A stretch of 64,000 bases of DNA from Synanceia verrucosa (Eukaryota > Chordata > Actinopteri > Perciformes > Synanceiidae), in assembly GCA_029721515.1 (NCBI GenBank), contig CM056558.1:17577240-17641239 (forward strand). The letters run 5' to 3'. How positions within the stretch are numbered: the first letter of the stretch is position 1; every line of letters starts with the position of its first letter. The notes under the pieces were generated by a model. That model searched no databases. It saw only the letters and a list, made by a program, of their open reading frames with translations, and had not been told where the DNA came from. Positions 46,275 to 58,399 of the stretch are shown here, piece after piece. A program made the translations under genes and the position numbers.

Positions 46275-46580
46275 ATTTGACGTACTTGTACGTCTTTTAA
46301 AATTCAGCTTGAGTGCAATAAACCTATATATACGTCAAAGTGTTTTTTCGGCAGATGGCACAAGAGGGCACTCTAACACAGCCTGTAAGTAATATTGTAG
46401 TATTGTAATAATAAGTAATATTATTTTTTTTCATGATGAAACAAAGAGTCTCTTCTTTCATTTGAGCTATTCAGTGTTTTCAGAGACATAGTACAAAACT
46501 GTCTGTGCATCTTGAAAGATGACTTAAAATGGCCAAAAAAAAAACAAAAAAACTTTGGCACAAAGCACTCAATGCGTTAA
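46275..46580 (+). mobile_element. Copy 3 of the three-copy repeat
   Basis: It has AAAGTGTTTTTTCGGCA (near 46338) and the TGTAAGTAAT string as in copy 1, then TCATGATGAAACAAAGAGTC and TTTGAGCTATTCAGTGTTTT as in copies 1 and 2. Its left part is different (TGACGTACTTGTACGTC, a near-palindrome at about 46279-46295), so the family has variable 5' sequence. Confidence 0.6.
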
Positions 46581-46584
46581 ACAT

Positions 46585-49500
46585 TACATTACATCACACT
46601 CTGCTCCATCATTCTTTTCCATCTTTTTTTTCTTTTAAGAATCAATAACAGTGACATTATTCATTTTAACTTTTCAAGGTTGCACAGAGTAAAGGTGCAT
46701 TCACACCAGACGCAACTGTGCAAAAGAGAAGTGAAAATGAAAGTGTCGCAGCACAGACTGCAAGAGATGAGCATGTCGCTCAAATAAATCGGCCACAGTA
46801 AAATATATGGGCTCTGATCTTATGACAACTATAAAATAGAGTAATAAGAAGAGTGTCCCTTTTATCATGAACATTTAGTGGAAATGTGCATTCTACCCAT
46901 AACATTTTATATGTGCTTACATCGCATAACAACGCACACAATAGTTTAACTTCGAGATGATCAGGTGTGTCTTGCCCAGCCAAACAGAGCACAACAGGTC
47001 TTTGTGATACTTTGGCATTACAAGCAGCTGGGGAGATAGAGAGATAAACTCATCCTTCATAATTTGAGGAGTTGGGCCATGCCAGGTATTTAGAATGCTT
47101 GTTCCCCGTTGAGTTGCCCTGCAATTTAATCTGATGGCCCAGTCAAGCAAGACAGATGAATCTTGTCATCTTCTGAGAGGCAAGAGGGTTGACTGATCTG
47201 AAGTCTTGAGCTAATGTATTATATCGTCAGAAAGTAGGAAAAAACTCAATTTACTTCCTTTTAGAGTGGATTAAGTCTAGAAGATATGTCTCTAGAGCAT
47301 CGTCTGAACAAGTGACTTCACGGAAATCAGTTATCTAAGAACTTGTCAGCTCTCAGGGCAGTTTTAGAATGTTATAAAATCATTCATCAGTTAGTGGTTT
47401 AAAGGGTTTCAAGCAACTAAACAAAACAAAGTATGTGGTGGAGTAAGGTAAGTCCTGTGGATATAGTTAAAATGAATCTGCGAGTGATTCAGGATTTTAG
47501 AAGCAATGACAATTGAAGACCATCTCCCAGCTGGACAAGGTCTCACTGATATATTGCATGAGATCCTCAGACCACATCTTTGTAATGTACAAGCTTCACA
47601 GGAAGTACTTCAGAGGAGTAAATATAATTGAGAAACAACCCGTCTTCCATCCTTGTGTCATCCACCACTGAGCGAAAGGGATGTGTGATAAGTGGAGTGT
47701 TTGTTGGTACACCATATGCTTTCGTAGTTGACCACAGTTGGAGATATAGAAAAGAGGATGAACTTGGTAAATTGTCAGACAGTCTCAAATCACTAAACTT
47801 GCAAAGACCATGCTTATTATAAATAAAAGTAAATGTATGTACCCATTTTAGTGCTCCAGGTATAACAATATATTGTTGAAGAAAGAGTCTGTAATTGCCT
47901 GCTTCACAATAAGACACTGTACATCTAACAAAGCCATTTCCACTGCAAACGTTCAGCCCACTGTGATCGTTACTCTCTGTCACAATGTAAACACTGATTT
48001 CTTGGAAACAGTCTGCTGTTCAGTAATGAAACAAGACAAAGCTTCTCGTTGTTGCTCTTTATCACAAAAACATTGGAAAACTGTAAACACAATAACAGTG
48101 GAGAATGCAATTAACAGACTAATTGTGGATAATAAGTTAAAATAAGTTCAATAATTTTTGCACAGGAGCTATATTGAAAAGATGGTTGGAACTTATCCAC
48201 GCTATTCCAACATAGTCCTTTTTACCCAACGCTGGAAAGCAGTGGGTTGTCAGCTAGATGATCAGAGAAGCCTTGTTAACGTAACTGACTGATATTCATG
48301 TGGTGGGTTACTTTGCTGTGGGGTATGTAAATGTGCTTTTAACAGCACTTTAACATTGCATACATTCTTAACATTTAACATTGTTCTCTGAAGAAATGTT
48401 CTCAGAGGATGTGGGAGTGAGTGTGGAAGAGAGAAAGAGAGAGGAGAGATTATTTCAAGAATGATTACAGAGTCATTAATATATGTATTAATTTCTTCTA
48501 AATAACTGCAAGTCAATTAATAACCATTGTCCAACAAATCTGTAAAAGACTCAGGAAGGGCAAAGTATCAATTAAGTATAGCCTTGTCTCAACTTTCACG
48601 TTTAAATGATAAATCTGCACAGGTCATGGTATATATGCAGGTCCTGGTCATGTTTGCTCAAAATGGTTGATGAGAGTCAGTAATGTGAGATCACTTTATA
48701 AAGGCTGGTATTGAATGAAGAGTCAGAGCTTGTGTAAGCCTCAGTCCAATGTAAAAGAAATAAATGCTATTAAAGGCTGTTGCTGTTGTCAGACAGTGGC
48801 AGCACAGCAGGAGTGATAACAGCTGAGCCACAGGGGGCCAGCAATGGCTATTTGTTCTCCAGGGGCCTTTTTTACAGAAAGAAACCACAGCCAAGACTAC
48901 CGTTTGGCCACATCTTCTTAGCCAGTTTAATGCCAGGCAATGCAAATGATCAAAACATTCCACAATTCAAATCCAATGAACCACAAATGATTAATTCTGC
49001 CCTATCCCAGCCCCTGTTCATCTCTGTCCATTGATTAGCACATTTAACCTCATTTTAACCCTGAGTGTCACTATGGAGAGTTGCCAAAATAATTGCAGAA
49101 GAAGTGCAAGTATGCAGGACAGAGAATGCTGGACATACTAGGATAAATATATATAATGCTAAAGCTTTCATTAGGTCCAAAAAATGTATTTTCTCTATCA
49201 GTTTACCATGTGTGACCCAAGCACATATTTCTGTCAAAGTTAAGCCAGTTTTGGTTTGGTTCCTTTAACTTGTTATAAGGTGCTCAGCTGGGAAAATATA
49301 AAAAAGGGAAAAAAGTCTTGAAATGTCAATGTTGCACATTAGCATTAGTGTCTAGAGCCACCTTTCAGAGGAGAGAAGATCTCAATATGGGAAACACCAA
49401 AATTACTCTTATTCAGTACAAAATTGAGTATTTTTGTGAGAATTGCACCTACTTTAACACATATCACACCTTTATTCTAACAGTACCATGAATGAGGATT

Positions 49501-52500
49501 AAGAATTAGTAATCACGTTTGCTCCGAGTCATTACACATTGCCAGTTATGATAATGTAAAGTGCCTGCAATTAAATAGCCTACTAATGCAGTCCAGCATT
49601 CTGTCGTTGTCATTATGTCCCTGGAGTTATCTTGACATAGAATCTAAATAATAAGCTCTGTGTTATTGAGTGAGTGCACCAAAGTGTGAATACAAAACCC
49701 TTTTAAAGGGAAGAATTTTCCAAGTCAGTGAGTAAAGATGCACATTGACCGAAAGAGGAAGAAGAGCTTGATTGATTATGTCATTTAATCTGGCCGCCAC
49801 ACCTCCACACAATACCAATTGTCCTCCCCTCTCCTTCAGCTCAGTCTTTTACACTTTAGCAAGGCTTTCATCGTTACTGTAAAACACATAGACACATTTA
49901 ATCCCTCTTCATATCGGTGGCAAACAATTTCCATCTCCACAGCTTTGTTCTCCGCAATAGGTTATAGTATTGCACTAAACTCCTCAAGCTTCTCCATCTC
50001 CATTCTGCTGTGAAGACTCCATCCATTAGCCTTGCACCTCATTGCTCCCAGCACGTGACCCAGAAACCAGGGGAAAAGCAGCAAGGGACTTGCAGCATCC
50101 ACCACCATTCATTCATTCAATACACAGGGCTGTGGTGTGCTGGCATCAGTTATTGGCTTTTAGGCTACGTGCCTGCACTGCTTTGTATTATTGATGAGAT
50201 TTAAATTATACTCCACGACAATGTTTTATGCTTTAGTGCGTCAGAAGTCAGTTGGCTATGAGCGATGCCGAACCACTTTACAGAGACCACACATCACATT
50301 ATTGAACAAAAGTTCGAGTATTGAGCTAGTCTAACTAAGCTTTGATTTCCCATCCATTTTTTTAAGCCAGTGGGTCAGGTAGCAGGACTTCAATAGTAAG
50401 TCCTCAGCAAATGTTCTTATTTACAGAGTTCAGCAGGTTTAGAGAGCTACCATTATCCAACTTCTGAAGAAGATGCAGGTTGCACTTCACTGATGACATT
50501 ACAGTTCTTTCTTCCAAAGTGTGCCACCTATCAGAGAAGCATAATGCACTTTGATAACACAGATAAACAAACTAAGTATATACCCACTCTTTGAAGTGAT
50601 GGGCAGTTTACTATGTTGTTAACATTGTTTAAGAAGAAATGGCAGCAAATGACTCAAAAAACAGTCTTGCCACTTATTTTTGGATGACTGAAATGGTTCT
50701 ATTCATGTGATATCCCAGCTGCAGCTGAGAGGTTTCAGAATCACTGCACAGATGTAAAGAGTAAAAAAGGAGCCACATTGGCCACTTTTACCACTAAAGA
50801 GGCAAAGGGGAAAAAAAAACAAAAAAAAAAACAACACTACTTTATATGTTATGAACTATAAATACTGTTTTGAGACCTGCCATGCAACAGTATGCAACAG
50901 GATGGGGAGAACTTTTTGTTTATTGCGAGATATTATACAGTTCTCACCAATGGTTTGCTGCTGTCAAACAGTTAAATACAATGTGTGGTCATCAGATGTC
51001 AGAGCACTTTATCTTTAAAGGGTCTGTTATATATTTATCTCCATCTCATGGAAGCTATCCCATATTTGGAGTAGCAGTTTGGCAGAAGCTTCTGTCTAAT
51101 AATTGTGCTCTGAGAGAGTGAAAGGGACAGTGTGTGGTCTGGTATGGCTGTATGTAGGTCAAGGGGTGCAAAACTATAAGTAGTAACCTCAACTTAGTGG
51201 CTAAGACTGGGGATGGTTCTTTAGAGGCTTCATCTTGTCAAATAGGCCTGTTGGTAAGTTGGTGGAGAACTCAGCTTGCTCAGTGAGGCGAACACTACAG
51301 TCCTGTGCTTTATTGATAGACTATGACTTTGATCTCAGAGTTTAATTCAGTGTAAACTCTCTTCAAAGCTCTAAGTTTCTTACCTCTCTCAGGAGAGTTG
51401 TTGGGTCAGCTTATTAGGAGTGTGTTGAGCTCAGTGAATGCTAGCTGATGACCACTGAGCGCATCGAGCTGTGAAAAAGTCTTATTTCTTATGATTATCT
51501 TGCACTTTCACACACATTGTATTTTTTGGAGATCCTTATTTAAACTAGCTTGTGCTTCTGTTCAGGCAATGTTTCATGGGTATGCAGAGTCATATGAGAG
51601 TTGACCGCAGTCTCATCACTATTAACAAGGACATGAGGCTTAAGCCTTGTGGCACAGCAACCCAATCTCATGGGAATGTTATTTGTCATTTCACATGTCA
51701 TTTTTATGTCACACAACAAAACTATGGAAACAGCAATACAACAACAAAACCACTTATGCTTAGAAAAGACATCATGGTTGGGATGTAAACTAAGAAAAAA
51801 AAAAAAACAATATAAGTATGGAAAACATGTCACTAAAGTAGATTGACAAATTAATTCAACAGCACTTTATTACCCAAATCACTGGTCTCAAACACCAGTC
51901 AAGTCCTGAGTTTGTCATCTGTCTTGCCAGCACTCTTTCTCACATTTTTTTTATTCTACATTGCTTTCTTAGAAAGTAGCATAATTATGTGGATTATGTT
52001 CACATTGAAGTCAATGCTAATAACATGGCAACATGGTTTTTTATTTATTTATTTATTTTTTTTATTGCAATTACAGTGTCAATTTGGTGTAACCAGGCTG
52101 GTCACAGAAACATTGATGAAAAAAAAAAAACCTTTAGAGTAAAGTTTGGCTATAATAATATGTGATGTGACATCTAAATACCTTTGGATATGCAGTCTAT
52201 TGGTGCAGACCTCCTTTCTCCTTTTTAAGTAGTTGCTGTATTTCACCTTTGACACTAAAAGGTCTGAAGCCTCACTCTCTGATGAACAGATGTCATCAGA
52301 TTGTTGTTGATATTTCCAAACAATGTCAGTCCATACTGTACATTTCCCCAGCAGGTGTTCAAATTTCAGAAAGTAATCATACATGAGATACCGCAGCCAC
52401 TAGAAGCAGATCAACTTGTTTACGAAACTCAATACAGTAAAGTATTTCAGTTCTCTGCTCAAGACTTCACATCATCCGGTGCCCAGTGGGTTTGACACTG

Positions 52501-52635
52501 TATTCTCCAGAGGTTAACAACACTGAAGGAGAGTCAGATTGGATGCCATCTTAACAGCAGTGCAATCTGGATTGGTATTTAAAAGATAATGGTGAGGCAA
52601 AAACCAATTAGCTTTGTGCTCTGTGGCTGTCCACT
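46585..52635. other. No gene seen
   Basis: AT-rich DNA with A-runs at 50811-50832 and 51796-51807 and (TTTA)n at about 52039-52062. The minus-strand frame at 47567-47983 (138 codons) is the longest, but has no recognisable domain. A lone terminal-repeat-like string (GGTGCATTCACACCAGACGC, 46696-46715) has no visible partner. Confidence 0.45.
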
Positions 52636-52639
52636 GCTC

Positions 52640-52770
52640 ACAGCTGTTGTCAGTGCAATTACAGGGTCACTCCTGCTGCCAGGTACACGCCTATATCTTG
52701 ACATCAGCCAAGCTAATTTTGCTGCAAAGCTAATTATGGAGATGATCATCAGCTGAGGAGTGGACAGTAT
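52640..52770. promoter_or_regulatory. Candidate conserved non-coding element
   Basis: Non-repetitive sequence with two GCTAATT homeodomain-like cores (CCAAGCTAATTTTGC and AAAGCTAATTATGG) about 20 bases apart, CAATTACAGGGTCA and GGAGATGATCATCAGCTG. It is enhancer-like by motif content only. Confidence 0.22.
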
Positions 52771-53248
52771 TTACAAGAAAAACATGTTTGTGTGATGACA
52801 TATTTATGAGTTAATTCATTATTATTTCTTTTGTAATATTTTCTGACAATTTACCAAATTCAATCTCTGGCATTAAAACAGAAATTTCTTTTTTTTTGTT
52901 ATTGAATATACAGTATTAAGTGTAATATGGAAGTTTTAGCTTGATGTTTCTGTGTTCTAATAACACAATTTCATCCTAACTTGTCACACACTGATGCTTC
53001 AGCCCCTTATATAATAATAATTAATATTTTTTTTTCCTGTAGCAGTGGACACATGCTTAACATTGTGAATAAAACACTTGCTTACGTTTTAGATATGTTT
53101 TCAAAGTGAAAACATGACTACAACCAGTAAATTTCTAATTATCAGCTCATATCACCTGGTGAAGCCAGCCGCTTTCGCTCTCTCTCTCTGGTTTTTTAAA
53201 AGCCAAAAGACTCCGGGTTTCTTTTAAGGAAATAATTACTTGCTGATG

Positions 53249-53350
53249 TAAAAAAAAAAAAAAAAAAAAAAAGTTTTTATCTTTTCAGTGGGAAATAGAA
53301 ATATGTCCATTCCCAACGCAATAAACGTTGGGAAAAAAAAAAAAAAAAAC
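53249..53350 (+). other. A-runs flanking a perfect 9-bp stem-loop
   Basis: A run of about 24 A at 53250-53272 is followed by TTCCCAACG-CAATAAA-CGTTGGGAA (53310-53334), a perfect 9-bp stem with a 7-base loop containing AATAAA, and then directly by another A-run of about 16. The arrangement resembles the end of a polyadenylated transcript reinserted in the genome, but no parent RNA was recognised. Confidence 0.5.
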
Positions 53351-53354
53351 AACA

Positions 53355-55005
53355 CTAAATGTGTGGTGGTGAAATACAATGATAATTGAGTGACTATTTT
53401 TCAGTAAAAACCCAGACTAGAGTGACTTCAAAGGAAGACCACATTTATGAAACACCAAATCTATTCAGCTTCGACTGTATTTAGATATCTGTTACTGCAT
53501 GGCCACCCACCAGTATACTGTTTAAGACTGGCTAGCACAAAGATAGAAATAAGGCATTCAAGCTGAAGCTTGTGAAGCCAACTTCTACACTTTACAGACA
53601 GCACGCAAAGTGAGCTTCCTGTGACACTTTGCTGAACAGTCCATCTTTAGCTACTAGACAGCTTAATTAAATTAATCAGAATAAGATCTCCTGAATTTTA
53701 ACCGCTCTTAAATGTGCCTTCTTTATCGGTGTGATTATAAGTGGAACTAAGGTCATTACCAGGTCATTGTAAAGGATAACATGGTAGCTAAATGACTGCT
53801 GAATTCACATATTGTAGCTTTGATATATTCTGTCTCATTGTACATGGATTTTTTTTTTTTTTAACAATTTTACTGTAACCAGAGCCTTATCGATACATAG
53901 CACTTGCTTAAAATACGTTTGAAGTGCTTCTTTTCTCTGAAATGAGTTTGTTTTATCTCCAATGTGCTTGTTCTGTGCTTTGTAGTGCATCCACCACCAT
54001 ACACACATCATGAAAAGTCATCCACCGATACACAAACAACATTTTGTTTTTTTAATAGACACTAAAACACATGATGTTGTATTTTGCATTTTGCATACCC
54101 TGACACCTGTCAGTTTTCTCACCCTCACACATATACCAAACTAAGAAAACTTTGAGATATATTCTGCATTTCTATCTTTCCATATTTCTACACATATCTT
54201 GCATCTCTCTTGATGTACACACACCCACGCATGCCAGGACCAGCTAGCCATTAACAGTAGCAGAACTGTCCGTAATGATTTCACTTGTCAAGTGTGTCCT
54301 GCTGCGAGAGGCTACATACAGCAGAGTGCGATGGCCACTGGGAGTTTCGAGTCAGCTCTGACAAATGGCCAAGGCTGGCAGTGGATCAGCAGACTTGGGG
54401 GCTGTCTGACTTATCACTCCACCAGCAGACACTATTACAGCCACTGGGTTTGTCTGCAGGCTCCTGTTCTCTCTAAGACTTCTTATTCTCTCATGCTGTA
54501 TTCCTACTGTGTCAGCCTGTTTCTCTTTCCTCTTATCACTTGTAATTCTAAACCAAAGTCAATGATGTTTTATCAGCACAGCTCTTCAAAAATTAAAAAT
54601 ATGTCAACTTTTAATGAATGTACCCACGGAACAATGACTGAACATGCTTATTTTTTCCCCGTTCTCTGACACCCTGCTTCACTTTCAGTTGTGCACATTT
54701 ACATTTGCAGCTGCTCAAGTATGACCGCAGTCATTTTCCTGCACCCCAAACTGATCCTGACAAGACCCACTCCTGCCAGAAAAATTATATTTGATTTGGT
54801 TTCATTTTCAAATAAAGGGCTTCAAGCTTGAGTCAAAGTCAGCACATTTTTGGCTGATTATATTTCAGGGCAATGCACTACGAGTCATTTTATATTAGGA
54901 ATAGATGTTTTGTGGTTGACAGTATGCTATGTATCTTTTTTGTATTAGCGGTCATGGCTGCAGGCTGTTTCCACTTTATTATGTGGTCTCTGAAGTCATT
55001 CGTTT
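53355..55005. other. No gene seen
   Basis: AT-rich DNA with a poly-T run near 53850-53862. Bases 54240-54480 are GC-richer and carry overlapping frames (54285-54669) with no recognisable domain. Confidence 0.45.
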
Positions 55006-55007
55006 AC

Positions 55008-55110
55008 ACAGTTGGTGGGGACCGACTTACCCATTTGGGGACATACAAGCAGGTCCCCACAAGGTAAACATTTTAGGATTAAGACTTAAAATCTTGATTA
55101 AAGAAATAGT
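55008..55110 (+). mobile_element. GGGGAC-rich interspersed repeat, copy 2 (partial)
   Basis: GTTGGTGGGGACCGACTTAC, CATTTGGGGACATACAAGC and AGGTCCCCACAAGG, followed by TTTTAGGATTAAGACTT, align with the opening of copy 1 (43478-43560). The telomere-like middle and the right end are missing. Confidence 0.55.
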
Positions 55111-57235
55111 GAAATATTTTAACAAATCTGCTATGAACTGGTTAGCTTTGTAGGGCACACTCCCCTTGAAACTGACAGCCTATAATTTCCTAGCAGACCT
55201 TGAAATTAAATTACATATAATTTATTACTGGACATAATGTGGTAATTTCTTTGTAAAAGTTAATTGGATGATGATTATATTGGTTAGCATGGGTGGAAAG
55301 TTAGATATTATGTTGTAGCTCAGAATAGCTCCCTGCTTCAGGTAATGTAACATACTGAGGGCAAGGCCAGTGGCGTTTTCCTCCTCTACTGGTGAATTCT
55401 GAATATTATTGGAGAGCATTTAAATGGACAAAACTCAAAAATCTGAAAGTCTCAGCAGTTATTAACCAAGTTAATTTAGGTTGCAGAGCTATTCTCATTT
55501 CTTTTCCTGTTGTGCATTCGTACAAAAGGATACAAAAGAGGGCCAGAACATTTAGCATAGCTAATTAAGACAAACTTAAAAACAAACAGGTTAAAATGAG
55601 CCATTTAACAGTCAAACAACACGCCATACACAAGTTTATTTAGTGCCTGCAGCAGTCAAAAGAAAACACATGCTCTCAATCTCACCTGTTTTGTTTTCTG
55701 CTCTTCAAAGGATGTCTGCAGCTCTGCACCTCTGCCTATTCTCAATCTGTTTCTCACAACCCCAACCCTGCCCCTCCCCCCTCCAGTCTCCTTTGTCATT
55801 CGTGGTCTGTATCACTCTGTTGCTGATGTGAATTTTTCATCACAATACTTGTCTGGCTTCTCTTATGTATGCACAGCAAAAAGATTTCAGGCCTCTCTGC
55901 ATGATGGCTATTCATGGAATGCAAGCTGCATTTTCATCGTTGTTGTTTTTGTTGTTGAAAAAGAGGCAGAGTATGTTGTGTAAAGCATATTGTCTGTGAA
56001 AGAGACACAAATCCATCAGTGGGTGTAAGATGCCAGAACACTTCTTGTACGTTGTCGGAAATCTTAGATGTTCCATAATCCAAAATTTACTCTTATGTAA
56101 AGTGACTTAAAATAGACATATGCCATCTTATATTTGAGCCCCATTTCAGCCTTGGTGATTTGGATGGAAACCTATTAACAGACTTGGATGTCAGCAAATT
56201 TGTTAAAACTGAATTTATGAACCCCATCTCTTTTAGTTATGTTTTAATTTAAACATAATTGCATTTTCTTTCTCACTGACAAATTTTTTGTGACAAGTTT
56301 TTCTTTCCTCCTTACAAAACCTATACTGTTGACCTGCATCTTGGTTTCAAAATGTCTTTAAGTTCAAACAGGAGGGCAATCTTGGCATGAGAAATAAGTA
56401 ACAATGAGGAAGGAAATATTAGTGAATGAATCATTTAAAAAAAAAGCTCTATTTGTCAAGGTATTGAACAAACACATAAAACGTGTAGACTCAGCTATAT
56501 TGTATCAGTAACCAAAGGAAACTCAGGTTTAGAAACCTCTGAGCATCTTAATTTGATGCAACTAACCACCATGCAGCTCCATCAATAAGTCACAACCTCA
56601 TAAACTGTGAGACATTCTAATAATTACCATAGCAAATGAGTGCATCTCCAAAGAAGGATTGGCAGCCTCACCCAGCTTCTACATTTTGCATTGTGTGCTA
56701 CAAGGTTAGAACTGGCAGAAAATCTTCTGGCTTGCTTAATGCACGCTGATTGCTTTAGGGTAGGAAAAAGTCCACTTTTCATCAATTTTTTTGGTGAGAA
56801 TCACTAGAGAAAGGTGGCTGAATAAGTCATTGCCACCATTATTGTCCCTTCTGTTACATCCAAGAATAAAAAGGTATGTGATGCAAGACAGGAGGAAGGA
56901 AACCAGGGGCTGTTTTAGAATCTCACCTTAGGATGGGCTTAGCCTCTCAAACAAGAACACAAGGCATCATATTCAAAGCACAAGAAATACTGTTGTTGCT
57001 GGAAATGGAGAGATTTTACCGGTGGACTCTCCTCTCTCTCTTTTCTACTCACCACCATACAATTAAACGTAACTCTTTTTTCGATCATTTCTGGTAAAAG
57101 GATGTCATTTATCTCCTTACATCCACCTTTTCCATTTAACTGTATTATAACTTTATTCTTCTTTTCTCAATATTAAGTTTAAGAAGGCTACGCCTTGTAA
57201 TGTGTTTATTGATATGTAATATTACGTATCAAAAA
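55111..57235. other. No gene seen
   Basis: AT-rich DNA, short frames only, and a C-rich patch at about 55760-55790. Nothing else was recognised. Confidence 0.45.
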
Positions 57236-57239
57236 AAGC

Positions 57240-57315
57240 CAAACGAGTCCATCGGACTTGCTTATGGTTTGTTGAAGACATTTCACCTATCATAAGAGGC
57301 TTCTTCAGTTCAGTT
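57240..57315 (-). mobile_element. Retroelement 3' fragment (Penelope-like?)
   Basis: GTTGAAGACATTTCACCTAT then CATAAGAGGCTTCTTCAGTT is, on the minus strand, a worn form of the familiar fish string GAAGCCTCTTGGATGAGAGG followed by TGAAACGTCTTC. I associate it with the 3' region of a retroelement, perhaps Penelope-like, but this is from memory and the family is uncertain. Confidence 0.45.
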
Positions 57316-57904
57316 TTTTTAACCACTAATATTTCAAGATTGCCTTCCTGTTTAAACAGTTACATAGTTTAGGTACACTGTCATGATTTTATATTTGTCT
57401 AGGAGGTAGGCTAAGCCTGGTACAGCCTGGTCAAATAAAAATACTGATCTCATTCAAGGAAACTGTAATGTCAATGTTTTGCCCATGGTTTTACCTTTTA
57501 AACTGCATAATGACCTTTGATTGGTGGAGATTGTAACTGCAGCCTTACTTCACTTCCTCACATTTTTTGGCAGAAAAATAATGAATTTATATTGTTTTAT
57601 TTATAGTCAGTATTCTTCTAAATATGCTAAAATGTCCTTTGATACATCAATCAAAGTGCATTAATGGATGGAGCTCTTTGGGGTAGAGGAAGCACAGCCA
57701 ATATTTGTCTGTAATAAAGTATGAGTATCGACTATTTTGCAGTTATGAGAAATAGTTCTTGCTACATTGATGGCAGTAAATAACTCAATGAACTACTAAC
57801 ATTAACTAAATTATTGAAGAATGTGTCCTCAGTTGCAATTACAGAGGATTCATGATTTTTCTGTATGTTTTAATGAAAGACTGACTCTTAAAAGAATCTT
57901 TATT
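57316..57904. other. No gene seen
   Basis: AT-rich sequence with no recognisable feature. Confidence 0.45.
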
Positions 57905-58100
57905 CATCACCTTCTTGTCAATATTTAGTCACCTTTGACAGCAATTACAGCTAGGAGTATGTGTGAATCTCTCCGTATCAGCTTTGTACATCTGGGCTAT
58001 TTTCCCCCATTCTTCTCTTGTCCTCTGTAAAAATGGATTCACTCCAGAGACAGTCTGAGGCTTTCTGCTGCCGATACCAAATCTAAAAGCCTCTATAAGG
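57905..58100 (-). pseudogene. Tc1/mariner transposase C-terminal fragment
   Basis: On the minus strand the string GAAGAATGGGGGAAAATAGC reads EEWGKIAQMYKADTERFTH, matching the conserved C-terminus (EEWxK followed by a region ending in an AVIAAKG-like tail) of fish Tc1 transposases. The following AGCTGTAATTGCTGTCAAAG corresponds to LAVIAVK with a frame change before it. The catalytic domain and both terminal repeats are absent, so it is a dead fragment. It is the same superfamily as 23300-23965 but probably a separate insertion. Confidence 0.75.
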
Positions 58101-58197
58101 ACATGGAAAGATTAAAACCAAAGGGCTGTGACCATTGAGGTCTCTGTGAGTGAGACAACATAGTCCAAGGTCGAAGTAAAACAGATGAGAAGCCAGA

Positions 58198-58389
58198 TCA
58201 GATCGCATTCAAGTTGCACCTGTAGAGCTGACGGCTGTCAGGATCAAAGTAGGACAGAGCAACAAGAGCATGAAGCATCATAAGGTCAGTGCACAAAAGA
58301 GTGATGTCAATCACTGGCCTATTCTCATTGTTGGGGAAAAACGAAACTTTGTCACTGCAAGCTGTGTTCAGTAACAATGCACAAGGCAC
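58198..58389 (-). other. Coding-like minus-strand ORF, weak exon candidate
   Basis: The translation contains SDKVSFFPNNENRPVIDITL then LCTDLMMLHALVALSYFDPD and SRQLYRCNLNAI before TGA at the 58198 end. It is more protein-like than neighbouring frames, and an acceptor-like CACAGCTTGCAG ends just before TGACAAAG (near 58354). No upstream partner exon was found, and I do not recognise the family, so it may be chance. Confidence 0.2.
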
Positions 58390-58399
58390 CTCTCAGCGC

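Noticed and set aside
46696..46715. GGTGCATTCACACCAGACGC as a transposon terminal repeat
   Set aside because: No inverted partner or flanking duplication was found within a reasonable distance.
47567..47983. 138-codon minus-strand ORF
   Set aside because: No recognisable motif, no splice context and no composition change at its ends.
51640..51780. Possible interspersed repeat beginning CAACCCAATCTCATGGGAAT
   Set aside because: Only vaguely familiar; no second copy in the window and no clear ends.
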